From JABCYV01 sp963729325 (lineage in GTDB: Bacteria; Acidobacteriota; Terriglobia; Terriglobales; Acidobacteriaceae): DNA of 64,000 nt. Every line of letters starts with the position of its first letter. Position 1 is the stretch's first letter. The notes below the pieces were generated by a model that saw only the letters and a program-made list of their open reading frames with translations, searched no databases and was not told the DNA's origin. Of this stretch, positions 1 to 7,916 are shown piece after piece. The position numbers and the translations under genes were made by a program. The stretch lies in assembly GCA_963729325.1 (NCBI GenBank), contig CAVSNS010000019.1, positions 1 through 64,000 on the forward strand. The letters run 5' to 3'.

Positions 1-25
1 ATTAGGCCACAGATTTACGCGGAGA

Positions 26-55
26 GGGCGCGGCTTCGGTGGCGCCCTTTTCGTT
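26..55 (+). terminator. Rho-independent terminator of an upstream gene
   Basis: The stem GGGCGC (26-31) pairs with GCGCCC (42-47) around a ten-base loop and is followed by TTTTCGTTT. It probably ends a transcript entering from the left of the window. Confidence 0.6.
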
Positions 56-190
56 TCAGTGAAGAAATGCGGCAGCACGATGTAGAATTTCTGACCATGG
101 GGCTTTTCAGCGACCGGGCCAAGATGGAAATCGTTGCGGCGTCAGGCGGGCTTCGCGTCGGAGTGCAACCTCTCGCCGAGCCCAGCGCTC

Positions 191-636
191 ATGGGACTCG
201 AAGCCGTAACGACTTTTGCATTTGCCGTGTTTGTTTTCGGCAATGGCCTAAGCTCCACTCTTGTTTCACATCCTCCTCCCATGGGCTGTCATTGCTGCAA
301 TCCTCGCCTGGTTTTATCAGCTCTCCGGCTCCGAGGTAATCGAATTCGACTTGCAAAAACTAACGATACGGGAATATGTTCTCGGATGGGGGTCGCACCA
401 AAGAGTATGCGGTCGAAAACTGCAGCGAATTGGACTGGCGAAAACAGTCGAGTGAAGACAGGTATGGTCTGCAATGTATGTGTGGTTGGAGAACAATCAG
501 GTTCGCCCAATACGTGTCGGAGAGCCAAGCCATCGAAATCCTGACAGCCCTACAAAAGGAACTACCCGATGTGGCTCAGAGAATGGGTGTGATGGAGTTA
601 GGGAAGGGGCATTTTATAAGATTGGGTTTGAGCTAG
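191..636 (+). pseudogene. Frame-broken small membrane protein of unknown function
   Basis: Three overlapping frames read as one protein. From ATG 191 there is a hydrophobic stretch (FAFAVFVFG). Near 255-265 the reading moves to another frame with a second membrane helix (LLPWAVIAAILAWFYQL) and a beta-rich segment starting SEVIEFDLQKLTIRE. Near 390 it moves again to a third frame (GRTKEYAVENC, then GLQCMCGWRTIRFAQY) ending at 636. The layout of two helices followed by a short cytoplasmic beta domain resembles small PH-like membrane proteins, but no function is known to me. The two frame changes may be sequence errors, since many neighbours show the same fault. The reconstruction comes from reading the frames and is not aligned to a homologue. 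Confidence 0.5.
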
Positions 637-691
637 GCCAATGCGCTAGTTTTCGTTTCCGCTGAGGTCACTCGAATACTGTAAATCGTGC

Positions 692-719
692 TTGACAGTG
701 TGGTTTGGCTGGCTATCAT
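692..719 (+). promoter_or_regulatory. Sigma70-type promoter of a candidate small RNA
   Basis: A perfect TTGACA (692-697) is followed after 16 bases by TATCAT (714-719). No ORF follows within reach. The predicted start near 726 lies about 60 bases before a hairpin terminator, so the promoter seems to serve a short untranslated RNA. Confidence 0.55.
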
Positions 720-725
720 AAGAAG

Positions 726-787
726 TGACAGACATCGTCCGGCACCATTTCTTCAAGCCTCGAGAGTTCTCGGGGCTTGCGCTTTTT
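726..787 (+). ncRNA. Candidate small RNA of about 60 nt
   Basis: The segment lies between a near-consensus sigma70 promoter (692-719) and an intrinsic terminator. The terminator stem has arms AAGCCTCGAGA (755-765) and TCTCGGGGCTT (768-778), followed by a T run at 783-787. It contains no plausible reading frame. The hairpin recurs at 962-997, where no promoter is visible. I do not recognise the RNA family; a short attenuated leader is the alternative. Confidence 0.4.
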
Positions 788-997
788 GGGCGAATGCCGA
801 CATCCCGGCATCAGGAGATAGTTACTGCGCCGAGACTTCCATTTCCGACGCATTCTCGAAGGAACAGGGATTCTTCGGCTGCGTCAGCCTTCCGCTTCGC
901 GCAAGGCTTGCTTCGCTCAGAATGACAAAAGGAAAGTTTCACGGGCGAGGACGCAGATCTTCCAGCCTCGAGAGATTCTCGGGGCTTGTGCTTTTTT
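755..997 (+). repeat. Two copies of a hairpin-terminator sequence
   Basis: About 46 bases around the hairpin at 755-787, running on through GGGCGAATGC, recur almost unchanged at 959-1007. The copies differ by single bases and T-run length. Between them lies a dispersed repeat (862-928). The 468-base stretch from 637 to 1104 holds only this pair, the candidate sRNA and that dispersed element; I see no gene in it. Confidence 0.6.
862..928. repeat. Dispersed intergenic repeat, family A (copy 1)
   Basis: A stretch starting GGGATTCTTCGGCTGCG and ending CGCTCAGAATGACAAAAGG. Related sequences occur at 42914-43050, 44042-44098, 44211-44277 and 54857-54935, always between genes and in either orientation. 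The shared theme is GGATnCTTCGnCTGC through CGCTCAGnATGACA. Confidence 0.6.
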
Positions 998-1104
998 GGG
1001 CGAATGCTGCGTGAGTAGGTCAGGCGGACGCTCGGGGTGATAGCTCCCAGCACCCACCCTTTCGCAAAGACTGCGAAAAGGATGGGGCACCCGCGACGCG
1101 TTTC

Positions 1105-1524
1105 TCACGCAACTCGCCCTTGCCGCCCTCCCGACTCCGGACCCTCGAAAGGAGCAAACAGAAAACGCACATCCAGCAAGTGTTCGACGATCTCCAATAG
1201 ACTTGCCGGAGATTCACTTTTAGATATGAAGGCATCCACCCATTCCAGTGCGCTCTCAGGCAGGTCCTCATCAGCGGACAGCATGGCGATCGGAATATCG
1301 GGTTGAGAAGCTTTCATGCATTCCGCAATCACATCCCCATTCGCTCCCGGCATGTGATAGTCGAGAAGGACCAAGTCAGTGCGATGGGAAGTAAATTGTT
1401 GCAAGGCGTCCTCTCCGCTGGCAGCAACCAGGACTTCGTACCCGCGGTCCTCAAACAGCATCTGGCGGCCTTCCAGTCCGTTTGACTCATCATCAACACA
1501 GAGAATTACTGGTTTTTTAGTCAC
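1105..1524 (-). CDS. Stand-alone response regulator receiver protein
   Basis: A 139-aa protein made only of a CheY-like receiver domain. The acidic pair is in ILCVDDES, the phospho-acceptor Asp is in LVLLDYHMPG, the conserved Ser/Thr is in AMLSADE and the switch Lys is in FISKSE, so the phosphorylation site looks functional. I chose the GTG start at 1524 because AGGAGG lies six bases upstream; the longer frame reaches 1614 but has no such site. No histidine kinase or output domain lies next to it, so its partner is unknown. The upstream neighbour on the other strand is the PEGA protein at 1898. Confidence 0.85.
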   Translation of the reverse strand: MTKKPVILCVDDESNGLEGRQMLFEDRGYEVLVAASGEDALQQFTSHRTDLVLLDYHMPGANGDVIAECMKASQPDIPIAMLSADEDLPESALEWVDAFISKSESPASLLEIVEHLLDVRFLFAPFEGPESGGRQGRVA

Positions 1525-1828
1525 ACCGCCCCTCCTGATCGTTCTTGCCGTGGAGGCAAGCCGAGAAAGAATTGCCTTTCGCTGCTTCGAAGTCGCACAC
1601 CCGGAGGACGACAAGCATCATTTGGGCCAAACTGGCAAAGGGCAGGGGAGCAAAGGTTTAGGCCGCGAAACAATCCAGGAATGGACATATCCGGTGGTGA
1701 AGACTACTCCTTCATGTAAAAACGGCGGGTCAGGACGCGAGCACTCTTGACGCCTTGGGAGTCGAAATTCCCTGGCTCTGATACCGTGAGGATTATGTAT
1801 CCTGAGGAAAACAAGGACTTTGATAGAT
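1525..1828. other. Intergenic region without a recognisable gene
   Basis: The space between the divergent receiver gene and the PEGA gene. No coding sequence could be supported. Only the sigma54-like site at its right edge stands out. Confidence 0.5.
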
Positions 1829-1845
1829 TGGCACGATTCGTGCCA
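1829..1845 (+). promoter_or_regulatory. Sigma54-like -24/-12 promoter, also a palindrome
   Basis: The sequence TGGCACGATTCGTGCCA carries GG at 1830-1831 and GC at 1842-1843 with exactly ten bases between them, as in the RpoN consensus (TGGCACG-N4-TTGC), with one mismatch at the first T. The same bases form a perfect palindrome with 7-bp arms and ATT at the centre, so a repressor operator is the alternative reading. It lies 53 bases before the PEGA gene start. Confidence 0.4.
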
Positions 1846-1897
1846 TTCATAAAGTGGTCCACTTCATGTTCGGTGATTCAACGGTAAGGAGGCCGCT

Positions 1898-2572
1898 ATG
1901 AAAAAAGCACTCCGATGGTTACCGGCATTACTGTGGGTATCGCTTTTTGTTTCTGCTTTGCTTTTAGCCCACGCGATGTACGCTGAAAACCAGGTAATGG
2001 GAGAGATTCAATTTGAAGGAAAATCCAATGTCGAAAAAACTTCTGGGGTCTGGGTTGACGGACAGTATGTAGGCTATCTAAAGGAACTCAAGGGATCCAA
2101 GAAGGTTCTGCTTCTGCCTGGTGAACACGTAATTACGGTGCTTCAGGACGGTTACCGGGACTTCACGAAGCGAGTTTCGCTCCAGCCCGGGCAGGTGGAA
2201 GTCGTTCAGGTGGCCATGACGGCAGCCCCCACCGGTCCGATGCCGGATGCGACAGCTGAGGTCAAGATCTCAGTCAATCCTTCGCGGGCCGCAGTTTTTG
2301 TGGATGGCCTTTTCGTGGGACACGTAGGGGAGTTTGGCGGCGTTGGTCGAGCCATGCTGGTTGCGCCGGGGGCGCATCAGATCAGGATTGCCCTTCCCGG
2401 CTACCAAATTTTTCAGACCGACATCAATCCCCTAGCCAATCAGAAGGTTGAGATCAAGACCGATTTGATCAAGACTGGTGCTCCTCTGGCGGGGCCTCTT
2501 CTTAAAGACGAAAAGAAGACGGGTACACGGCCGCCTGCCGCCCGCGATGCAAGCGCGGATCCGCAGCATTGA
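1898..2572 (+). CDS. PEGA-domain protein with N-terminal signal or anchor
   Basis: A 224-aa protein. Residues 1-30 form a charged start plus hydrophobic helix (LPALLWVSLFVSALLLAHAMYA), a signal peptide or membrane anchor. Two PEGA-type repeats follow: the first around residues 48-105 (VWVDGQYVGYL, then LLPGEHVITVLQDGYRDF) and the second around 124-185 (AAVFVDGLFVGHV, then APGAHQIRIALPGYQIF). The tail is Lys/Pro rich. PEGA domains are extracytoplasmic beta domains linked to surface structures; the ligand is unknown. AAGGAGG precedes the ATG, a sigma54-like site lies upstream and a terminator follows, so it is probably a single-gene transcript. Confidence 0.85.
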   Translation: MKKALRWLPALLWVSLFVSALLLAHAMYAENQVMGEIQFEGKSNVEKTSGVWVDGQYVGYLKELKGSKKVLLLPGEHVITVLQDGYRDFTKRVSLQPGQVEVVQVAMTAAPTGPMPDATAEVKISVNPSRAAVFVDGLFVGHVGEFGGVGRAMLVAPGAHQIRIALPGYQIFQTDINPLANQKVEIKTDLIKTGAPLAGPLLKDEKKTGTRPPAARDASADPQH

Positions 2573-2596
2573 AAGCGCAAGACGTCAGATGGACTT

Positions 2597-2629
2597 AGGG
2601 CACGGCTTCGACTGTGCCCTTTGTTTTTC
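2597..2629 (+). terminator. Rho-independent terminator after the PEGA gene
   Basis: AGGGCAC and GTGCCCT form the stem around a short loop, followed by TTGTTTTT. It lies 25 bases after the stop codon. Confidence 0.75.
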
Positions 2630-2697
2630 ACCACAGAGAGGACGACAATATCGGTCAAGACAATCCTCGAAGTGGGTCCTAGATTTCCGCGTTGGCT

Positions 2698-2845
2698 TCA
2701 TCCGCATAATCCATCGCCGGGAATTTCCCCGTGTTTTTCCAGCGCTTTCCACAAGGAATCTTCGTCCTCCACAGCTTCTGCACAACCGTAGCCGCATTTT
2801 TTGTTGCGGGCGTCTACAGGTTCAAGCACAGTGCTGGCAGTGCAT
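2698..2845 (-). CDS. Possible small cysteine-rich protein, frame-broken
   Basis: On the minus strand a frame ending at 2698 reads VDARNKKCGYGCAEAVEDED followed by SLWKALEKHGEIPGDGLCG, which has protein-like composition with CGYGC and a charged helix. The nearest ATG (2845) gives MHCQHC in another frame, so one base would have to be lost or gained near 2822. If joined, the product is about 49 aa with CxxC and CxxxC pairs, possibly metal-binding. No homologue is recalled and no clear ribosome site is visible. Confidence 0.25.
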
Positions 2846-3155
2846 GCGTGAGATGTTTTAGGCGCCTGCTGAAGATTGCGGCAGAACTGGCGGCTTCGGC
2901 GGTTCTCGAGGGTGAACTGCTGGAGGTTTCCAAAGCGTGCTCCGGCGCGCTTCAGGATACCCGGGCGTTGCGGCCTCCTCAGAAGGTCCTTGCTCGCAAG
3001 GCAGGACTAAGCTGCTGGTTTTACGCGATCGTCGCGATTCACTGGTGAATCGCGGGTACGTCAAGAGACGGGTATTCCGATCGGAATGCGGTCTTGTGAG
3101 CGTACACTTCACTGCCTTGCGCGGTGAAGGTGCAGGCGGGGCATCCACGAGCAAT
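2846..3155 (+). other. Non-coding stretch with palindrome; possible untranslated RNA
   Basis: No convincing gene lies between 2846 and 3155. The stretch contains a perfect palindrome with 10-bp arms (CGCGATTCAC, 3033-3042, and its complement, 3045-3054) and ends in a strong plus-strand terminator at 3156-3191. That implies a plus-strand transcript. Near its left edge (2858-2878) a block TTAGGCGCCTG...GAAGATTG recurs upstream of the TonB-like gene (20295-20317). RNase P, tmRNA and SRP signatures were looked for by eye and not found. Confidence 0.35.
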
Positions 3156-3191
3156 GCGGCCCGGGTGGCTGGCCTGGGCCGCATTTGTTTT
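3156..3191 (+). terminator. Rho-independent terminator
   Basis: GCGGCCC (3156-3162) pairs with GGGCCGC (3176-3182), followed by ATTTGTTTT. No ORF ends just before it, so it may close an untranslated RNA. Confidence 0.65.
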
Positions 3192-3398
3192 GGGCCAGTT
3201 TGGCCATGGATTCTAGCGGATTTGACTTCACAAAAAATTCTTTCGTTTCGCTTTGTATTCGCCTATACTGGTGCGGCTACGCGACCGAAATGCGCTTCGC
3301 GGCTAAAGCGGCCCCTTTCGCAACGGTGGGCGGCATGGCTGAAGCCGTGCCCTTTCCAAGGCTGATTTTGAACGCAACATTCGTACACGAAAGCAATT

Positions 3399-4767
3399 TT
3401 GGCGACCACCGATTACAGTCTCGCGCATAGCCTCCCGGCCAACGTCGAAGCCGAGCGTTCCATCTTGGGCGCGATCTTGCTGGACAATCTCGCGTACAAC
3501 CAGGCGGCAGAACATCTAAAACCGGAAGATTTCTCCCTCGATTCCCATCGCCGTCTTTATACCCGCATGATCGATTTGGCCGAATCGTCACGGCCCATCG
3601 ACATGATCACGCTGGTGGAGGAACTCGATCGCCGTAAGGAGCTTGAGGCAATCGGAGATGTCGGATACATCTCCGGACTGGTAGATGGCGTCCCGGACCG
3701 TCCCAGCATCGAGCACTACATCAAGATTGTCCGCGACAAAGCGCTTTTGCGCGGACTGATTCATGCGGCCAACTCCGCCATTGCACGGGCAGCGGAGCAA
3801 AGTGATCCCGCGGAAGAAATTCTCAACGATGCCGAAGCCGCGATTTTCCAGCTTTCAGAAAAGCGAATTGGCCGCGGCTTCATGGGCGTGCAGGAGATCG
3901 TCAAAGAATCGTTTGGATCGGTGGATGCCTTGCTGCAACGCGGCCAGCGCATTACCGGCCTGGCAACGCACTACACCGATCTGGATGAGATGACCAGCGG
4001 GTTCCAGCGCTCGGATTTGATCATTATTGCCGCCCGTCCGTCCATGGGGAAAACTGCGTTCGCGCTGAACATCGCCGAGAATGCAGCCATTGAAGACCAG
4101 AAGACAGTCGGCGTCTTCTCCCTGGAAATGTCGCGCGAGGCGCTGCTGTTGCGCTTGCTATGCTCCAAGGCCCGGGTGGATTCGCACAAGATGCGCACTG
4201 GCTCGCTGTGGCGCGACGACATGGATAAAGTTGTTCACGCCATGGAACAACTCGCGCACGCTCCGATCTTTATCGACGACACGCCCGGAATTGCGCTCAG
4301 CGAGATGCGTGCCAAAGCGCGGCGGCTGCAGCAGTCCACGGGCGCACTTGATCTCATTATCGTCGACTATTTGCAGCTCATGTCGGGCGGTGAGCAGGCG
4401 ATACGAAAACCGCACGCAGGAAGTGTCAGCGATCTCGCGTGGGCTGAAAGGTTTGGCAAAAGAACTAAAAGTTCCGGTAGTGGCGCTTTCCCAGTTGAGC
4501 CGCGCGCCGGAGAGCCGTGGTGGCGATCACCGTCCACAACTGGCAGACCTGCGTGAGTCGGGATCGATCGAACAGGATGCCGACGTCGTGGCTTTCATCT
4601 TCCGCGAAGAAGTGTACAAACCGGACGAGCCCGAGCTGGAAGGCCGTGCCGAACTTATCATCGCCAAACAACGCAATGGCCCCACCGGCAAGGTAAACCT
4701 GGCGTTTCTGAAGAATTCCACCCGTTTTGAGTCCATGCTGGGTGACGGAATGGCGCCCCCTGAATAG
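3399..4767 (+). CDS. dnaB: Replicative DNA helicase DnaB (frame-broken near 4400)
   Basis: DnaB is the hexameric helicase that unwinds DNA at the fork. From the TTG start (TTGGCGACCACC) the N-terminal domain follows (residues about 10-110, AERSILGAILLD). The RecA-like ATPase has Walker A ARPSMGKTAFA near residue 212 and the Walker B-type DLIIVDYLQLM near 320. After SGGEQ the reading leaves frame at about 4400-4410. It resumes one frame over with YENRTQEVSAISR, DADVVAFIFREE and AKQRNGPTG, ending at 4767. Both halves are well conserved, so a small indel error is more likely than a dead gene in this essential function. No start codon other than TTG fits. Confidence 0.93.
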
Positions 4768-5333
4768 AGTTTTTTGGTTAAACCGGCGGGTTACAATCCG
4801 CATTCCAGAAGCCTGTGGAAAGCTTGTGGAAGTGCGGGTTCATCGATCCAACCGCTCTAGAATCCGCCTGTCAACAAATTATCCCAAGCATCCCGAAATG
4901 AGCGTAAGTCGTACAGGCAAGGTGGTTATGGGATTTACTTGGCTTTACAATACAGCCGCTCGTAAGAGCCAAAAAATCGGGCAACCTTTGAGATTTGCAC
5001 ATTCGGCGGGCACTGTCATCGGCCCACGGCCGCAGGAAGCGGTCTCCGAGCCCAATTTGTTCTGGCAGCGGTCGGGGTGGAATCAGCCGAACGTGTGATT
5101 TCACTTCTCCCGACCAAGTCTCTTTGAGAGCTTATCTGGCGTAAGCTCCAAGCAGTGGGGAGCCCACGAACGAGAAGGCCTCGAATTCCTTCGAGGCCTC
5201 TAAAAACCGGGTCGACACAGCACCCCGCGACGGAACAAGTATCGCGCCGTTACCCAGCCAGAGTCAAGTTACCTTTGTTGGAAGCCTATCCCCGCTTTGG
5301 CTTCCACAGAACCAGCGCTTCCGAACGGAAGCG
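4768..5333. other. Long intergenic region with several hairpins, no gene seen
   Basis: 566 bases between dnaB and the tRNA. Inverted repeats include GAGCTTA/TAAGCTC (5128-5148), a perfect 10-bp stem AGGCCTCGAA/TTCGAGGCCT with loop TTCC (5176-5199), and GGAAGCC/GGCTTCC (5279-5304). None has a clean T run for the plus strand. The cluster of stems would suit a structured RNA, but I recognise none. Confidence 0.4.
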
Positions 5334-5405
5334 TGGACCCGACGGGATTCGAACCTGTATCTGCGACCGTCGCGAGGTGCTGTGTTCCCATTACACCACG
5401 GGCCC
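5334..5405 (-). tRNA. tRNA-like gene with irregular anticodon arm
   Basis: Reading the minus strand, a 7-bp acceptor stem (GGGCCCG with CGGGTCC, including G3:U70), a D arm (GTGT/ACAC) and a T loop TTCGAAT are plain. The anticodon stem GCACC should face GGTGC, but the sequence has GGTCGC, as if one C were inserted. The T stem has an A-C mismatch. If the C is removed the loop is TCGCGAC, giving anticodon GCG with C rather than U at position 33. Reading U33 as the only T gives CGC (Ala), which agrees with G3:U70 but spoils the stem. The isotype therefore stays open. No CCA is encoded. Confidence 0.6.
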
Positions 5406-5478
5406 GAAGAGACTCTACACATTCGGGCGATGGATCGCCCGCACTAACAAACTCGCGGGCGAGGGCGCTCGCGCCACG

Positions 5479-7287
5479 CTAGCTATCCCCTTCGCCCACC
5501 TTCAGCACCGCCAAAAACGCCTCTTGCGGAATATCCACTCGGCCAATACGCTTCATGCGCTTTTTGCCTTCCTTCTGTTTTTCCAGCAGCTTACGTTTAC
5601 GCGTAATGTCACCGCCATAGCACTTGGCGAGAACATTCTTGCGGATGGCATGCACGGTCTCGCGAGCAATGATCTTGGCGCCAATGGAAGCCTGAATGGC
5701 CACTTCAAACATCTGCCGGGGAATCAGTTCCCGCATTTTGGAGACTAGCGCTTTGCCTCGTTCGTAGGCGAAATCGCGGTGCACAATGATGGAGAGAGCA
5801 TCCACCGGCTCGCCCGCCACCAGAATATCCAGCTTTACCATGGGCGATTCCCAGTAGTCCGCCAGGTGGTAGTCGAGGGAAGCGTAACCGCGGGAGACGG
5901 ATTTCAGCCGATCGTAAAAGTCGAGCACGATTTCGTTCAGCGGCAGCTCATAGTGCAGCATGACGCGCGACGAACTGACGTACTCAAATGTCTTCTGCTT
6001 GCCACGTTTTTCCTCGACCAGCTTCAGAATTCCGCCGACATATTCCTCGTTGGTGAGGATGGTGGCCAGGATTACCGGCTCCTGAACCTTGGCAATTTCG
6101 CTCGGCTCGGGCCAGCGCGACGGATTGTCTACCTCGATCAGAGTGCCATCCGTTTTGGTGATTTTGTAGCGGACACCAGGCGCCGTGGTGATCAGTTCGA
6201 GGTTGAATTCGCGCTCCAAGCGCTCCTGGATGATTTCCATGTGGAGCAAGCCAAGAAAGCCGCAGCGGAAGCCGAAACCCAGAGCGACCGAGCTTTCTGG
6301 TTCGTAGAAGAAAGACGAATCGTTGAGCCGGAGTTTTTCCAGGGCTTCGCGCAATTGGGTGTGTTCATGGGCATCGACGGTGTAGAGTCCGGCGAATACC
6401 ATGGGCTTGATTTCTTCGAACCCAGGCAGAGGCTCGATGGCGGGGTTCGCATCGTCAGTGATGGTGTCGCCGATTTTCGTGTCCGCGACGTTCTTGATAT
6501 TGGCGATGAGAAAGCCGACCTCGCCGGCCCGCAGTTCTTCGATTTCCACCGGCTTTGGAGTCAGCACGCCGAGGGCTTCCACATCCAGCACGCGCCCGTT
6601 CCACATGAGGCGGATTTTTTGTCCCTTGCGCAGCGTCCCCTGGAAGACGCGGGTCAGAACAATCACGCCGCGGTAGGGATCGAACCAGGAATCGAAGATC
6701 AGGGCCTGTAGCCGGTTTTCGGGATTCCCTTTTGGCGGCGGAACGCGTTTCACGATGGCCTCGAGCACGTCGGGCACGCCTTGGCCGGTCTTCGCGCTGA
6801 TGAGCACGGCGTCGGAAGCGTCCAAGCCGACAGCGCCTTCGATCATTTCTTTGGTGCGCTCAACGTCAGCGCTGGGCAGATCAATTTTGTTGATGACGGG
6901 AATAATTTCGAGTCCATTGTTGATGGCGAGGTATGCATTTGCCAGGGTCTGCGCTTCGACGCCTTGCGAGGCGTCGACGATCAGCAACGCGCCCTCGCAC
7001 GATGCCAGTGAACGCGAAACTTCATAGGAAAAATCCACGTGGCCCGGAGTGTCAATCAGGTTGAGCTGATAGATCTGACCGTCATGAGCGGTGTACATCA
7101 TGCGCACGGCGTGGGCTTTGATCGTAATTCCGCGCTCCCGCTCCAGGTCCATGGAGTCAAGCACCTGGGCCTGCATCTCGCGGGCGGTCAACGACCCAGT
7201 CAATTCCAGCAGGCGGTCAGCCAGCGTCGATTTGCCGTGATCAATATGCGCAATGATCGCGAAATTGCGGAGAAGACTGGCGTCCAT
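5479..7287 (-). CDS. lepA: Elongation factor 4 (LepA), ribosomal back-translocase GTPase
   Basis: A 602-aa translation factor that acts on stalled ribosomes. G1 is AHIDHGKST near residue 15, DTPGHVDFSYEV gives G3 and INKIDLP gives G4. The C-terminal part has the LepA-specific signatures SSRVMLHYELPLNE and the basic tail with KCYGGDITRKRKLLEKQ, so the whole protein is present. I prefer ATG 7287 (MDASLLRNF); a TTG at 7302 would add five residues. The gene is intact, in contrast to many neighbours. It is divergent from the gene at 7396. Confidence 0.96.
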   Translation of the reverse strand: MDASLLRNFAIIAHIDHGKSTLADRLLELTGSLTAREMQAQVLDSMDLERERGITIKAHAVRMMYTAHDGQIYQLNLIDTPGHVDFSYEVSRSLASCEGALLIVDASQGVEAQTLANAYLAINNGLEIIPVINKIDLPSADVERTKEMIEGAVGLDASDAVLISAKTGQGVPDVLEAIVKRVPPPKGNPENRLQALIFDSWFDPYRGVIVLTRVFQGTLRKGQKIRLMWNGRVLDVEALGVLTPKPVEIEELRAGEVGFLIANIKNVADTKIGDTITDDANPAIEPLPGFEEIKPMVFAGLYTVDAHEHTQLREALEKLRLNDSSFFYEPESSVALGFGFRCGFLGLLHMEIIQERLEREFNLELITTAPGVRYKITKTDGTLIEVDNPSRWPEPSEIAKVQEPVILATILTNEEYVGGILKLVEEKRGKQKTFEYVSSSRVMLHYELPLNEIVLDFYDRLKSVSRGYASLDYHLADYWESPMVKLDILVAGEPVDALSIIVHRDFAYERGKALVSKMRELIPRQMFEVAIQASIGAKIIARETVHAIRKNVLAKCYGGDITRKRKLLEKQKEGKKRMKRIGRVDIPQEAFLAVLKVGEGDS

Positions 7288-7395
7288 GCCTACAGCGGTC
7301 AAGGGTTGATTCTAACAGGGGTGACGCCGAGCTCCGGACGTCAGACGTCGGACTTCGGCGTCCCCGAATCTGGCGTAAAGGAATAAAATAGACAC

Positions 7396-7785
7396 ATGCG
7401 CTATCTAGTTCGAGCACGAGTGAAGCCGGGCTGCGAGCGGGCACTTCTCGAAGCAATCGACGATGGGACTCTGGGCGAAGGCTCCGTGGCCGAGGGCGAG
7501 TATTTGCGGAACATGAAAGATGCCAGGCTTTGCCCGGACGACACGGCTCGCTGGGTTGAGGTCTGTTATTGTCCGACGCCTCTTCTTGAAGAACGGCCTT
7601 ATTGGGAACGATACTTCGAACTGACACGGGTGCAGGACGCGCATGACCGGCGACGCTGCCGGGATCAGAATGGTTCGGAGCCGTGGGCATGTGGTGACTG
7701 CGATTGCACAGAACGCCTGGAGCGAAAATTGGAGGCGACGGGGGAAGCCGTTTCTCAAGTCGCTCCGGAACGAACTGGGCGGTAA
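7396..7785 (+). CDS. Conserved hypothetical protein, 129 aa
   Basis: No known domain is recognised. The N-terminus (MRYLVRARVKPG) looks like a ferredoxin-like beta strand. The middle has RWVEVCYCPTPLLEERPYWE and FELTRVQDAH, and the C-terminal part carries WACGDCDCTERLE, a CxxCxC cluster that could bind metal. A hydrophilic, probably cytoplasmic protein. It reads intact and stands alone, with the divergent lepA to its left and the M50 protease 131 bases downstream. The cysteine cluster is the best clue to function. Confidence 0.7.
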   Translation: MRYLVRARVKPGCERALLEAIDDGTLGEGSVAEGEYLRNMKDARLCPDDTARWVEVCYCPTPLLEERPYWERYFELTRVQDAHDRRRCRDQNGSEPWACGDCDCTERLERKLEATGEAVSQVAPERTGR

Positions 7786-7916
7786 TTCCTCGCGCAAGGT
7801 TCATTCGTCTGAGCCGCCGTCAGAAGAGGTCTGAAATCTCGATCCCACCTGGGCCGTAAATAATCGCTCTTTCACCTGATCAGAGCCGCAGCTAACTCCC
7901 GTGATATAAATCCTCC

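Noticed and set aside
2731..3048. 105-codon plus-strand frame before dnaB
   Set aside because: No ribosome site, mixed composition, and it overlaps the palindrome and the candidate non-coding transcript.
2846..3191. RNase P RNA, tmRNA or SRP RNA
   Set aside because: The length fits, but conserved blocks such as GAGGAAAGTCC, ACAGAA or a tRNA-like 3' end were not found.
5779..6711. 310-codon open frame antisense to lepA
   Set aside because: It mirrors the lepA coding sequence, lacks a ribosome site and reads as low-complexity acidic and Gln/Val-rich sequence; a GC-rich shadow.
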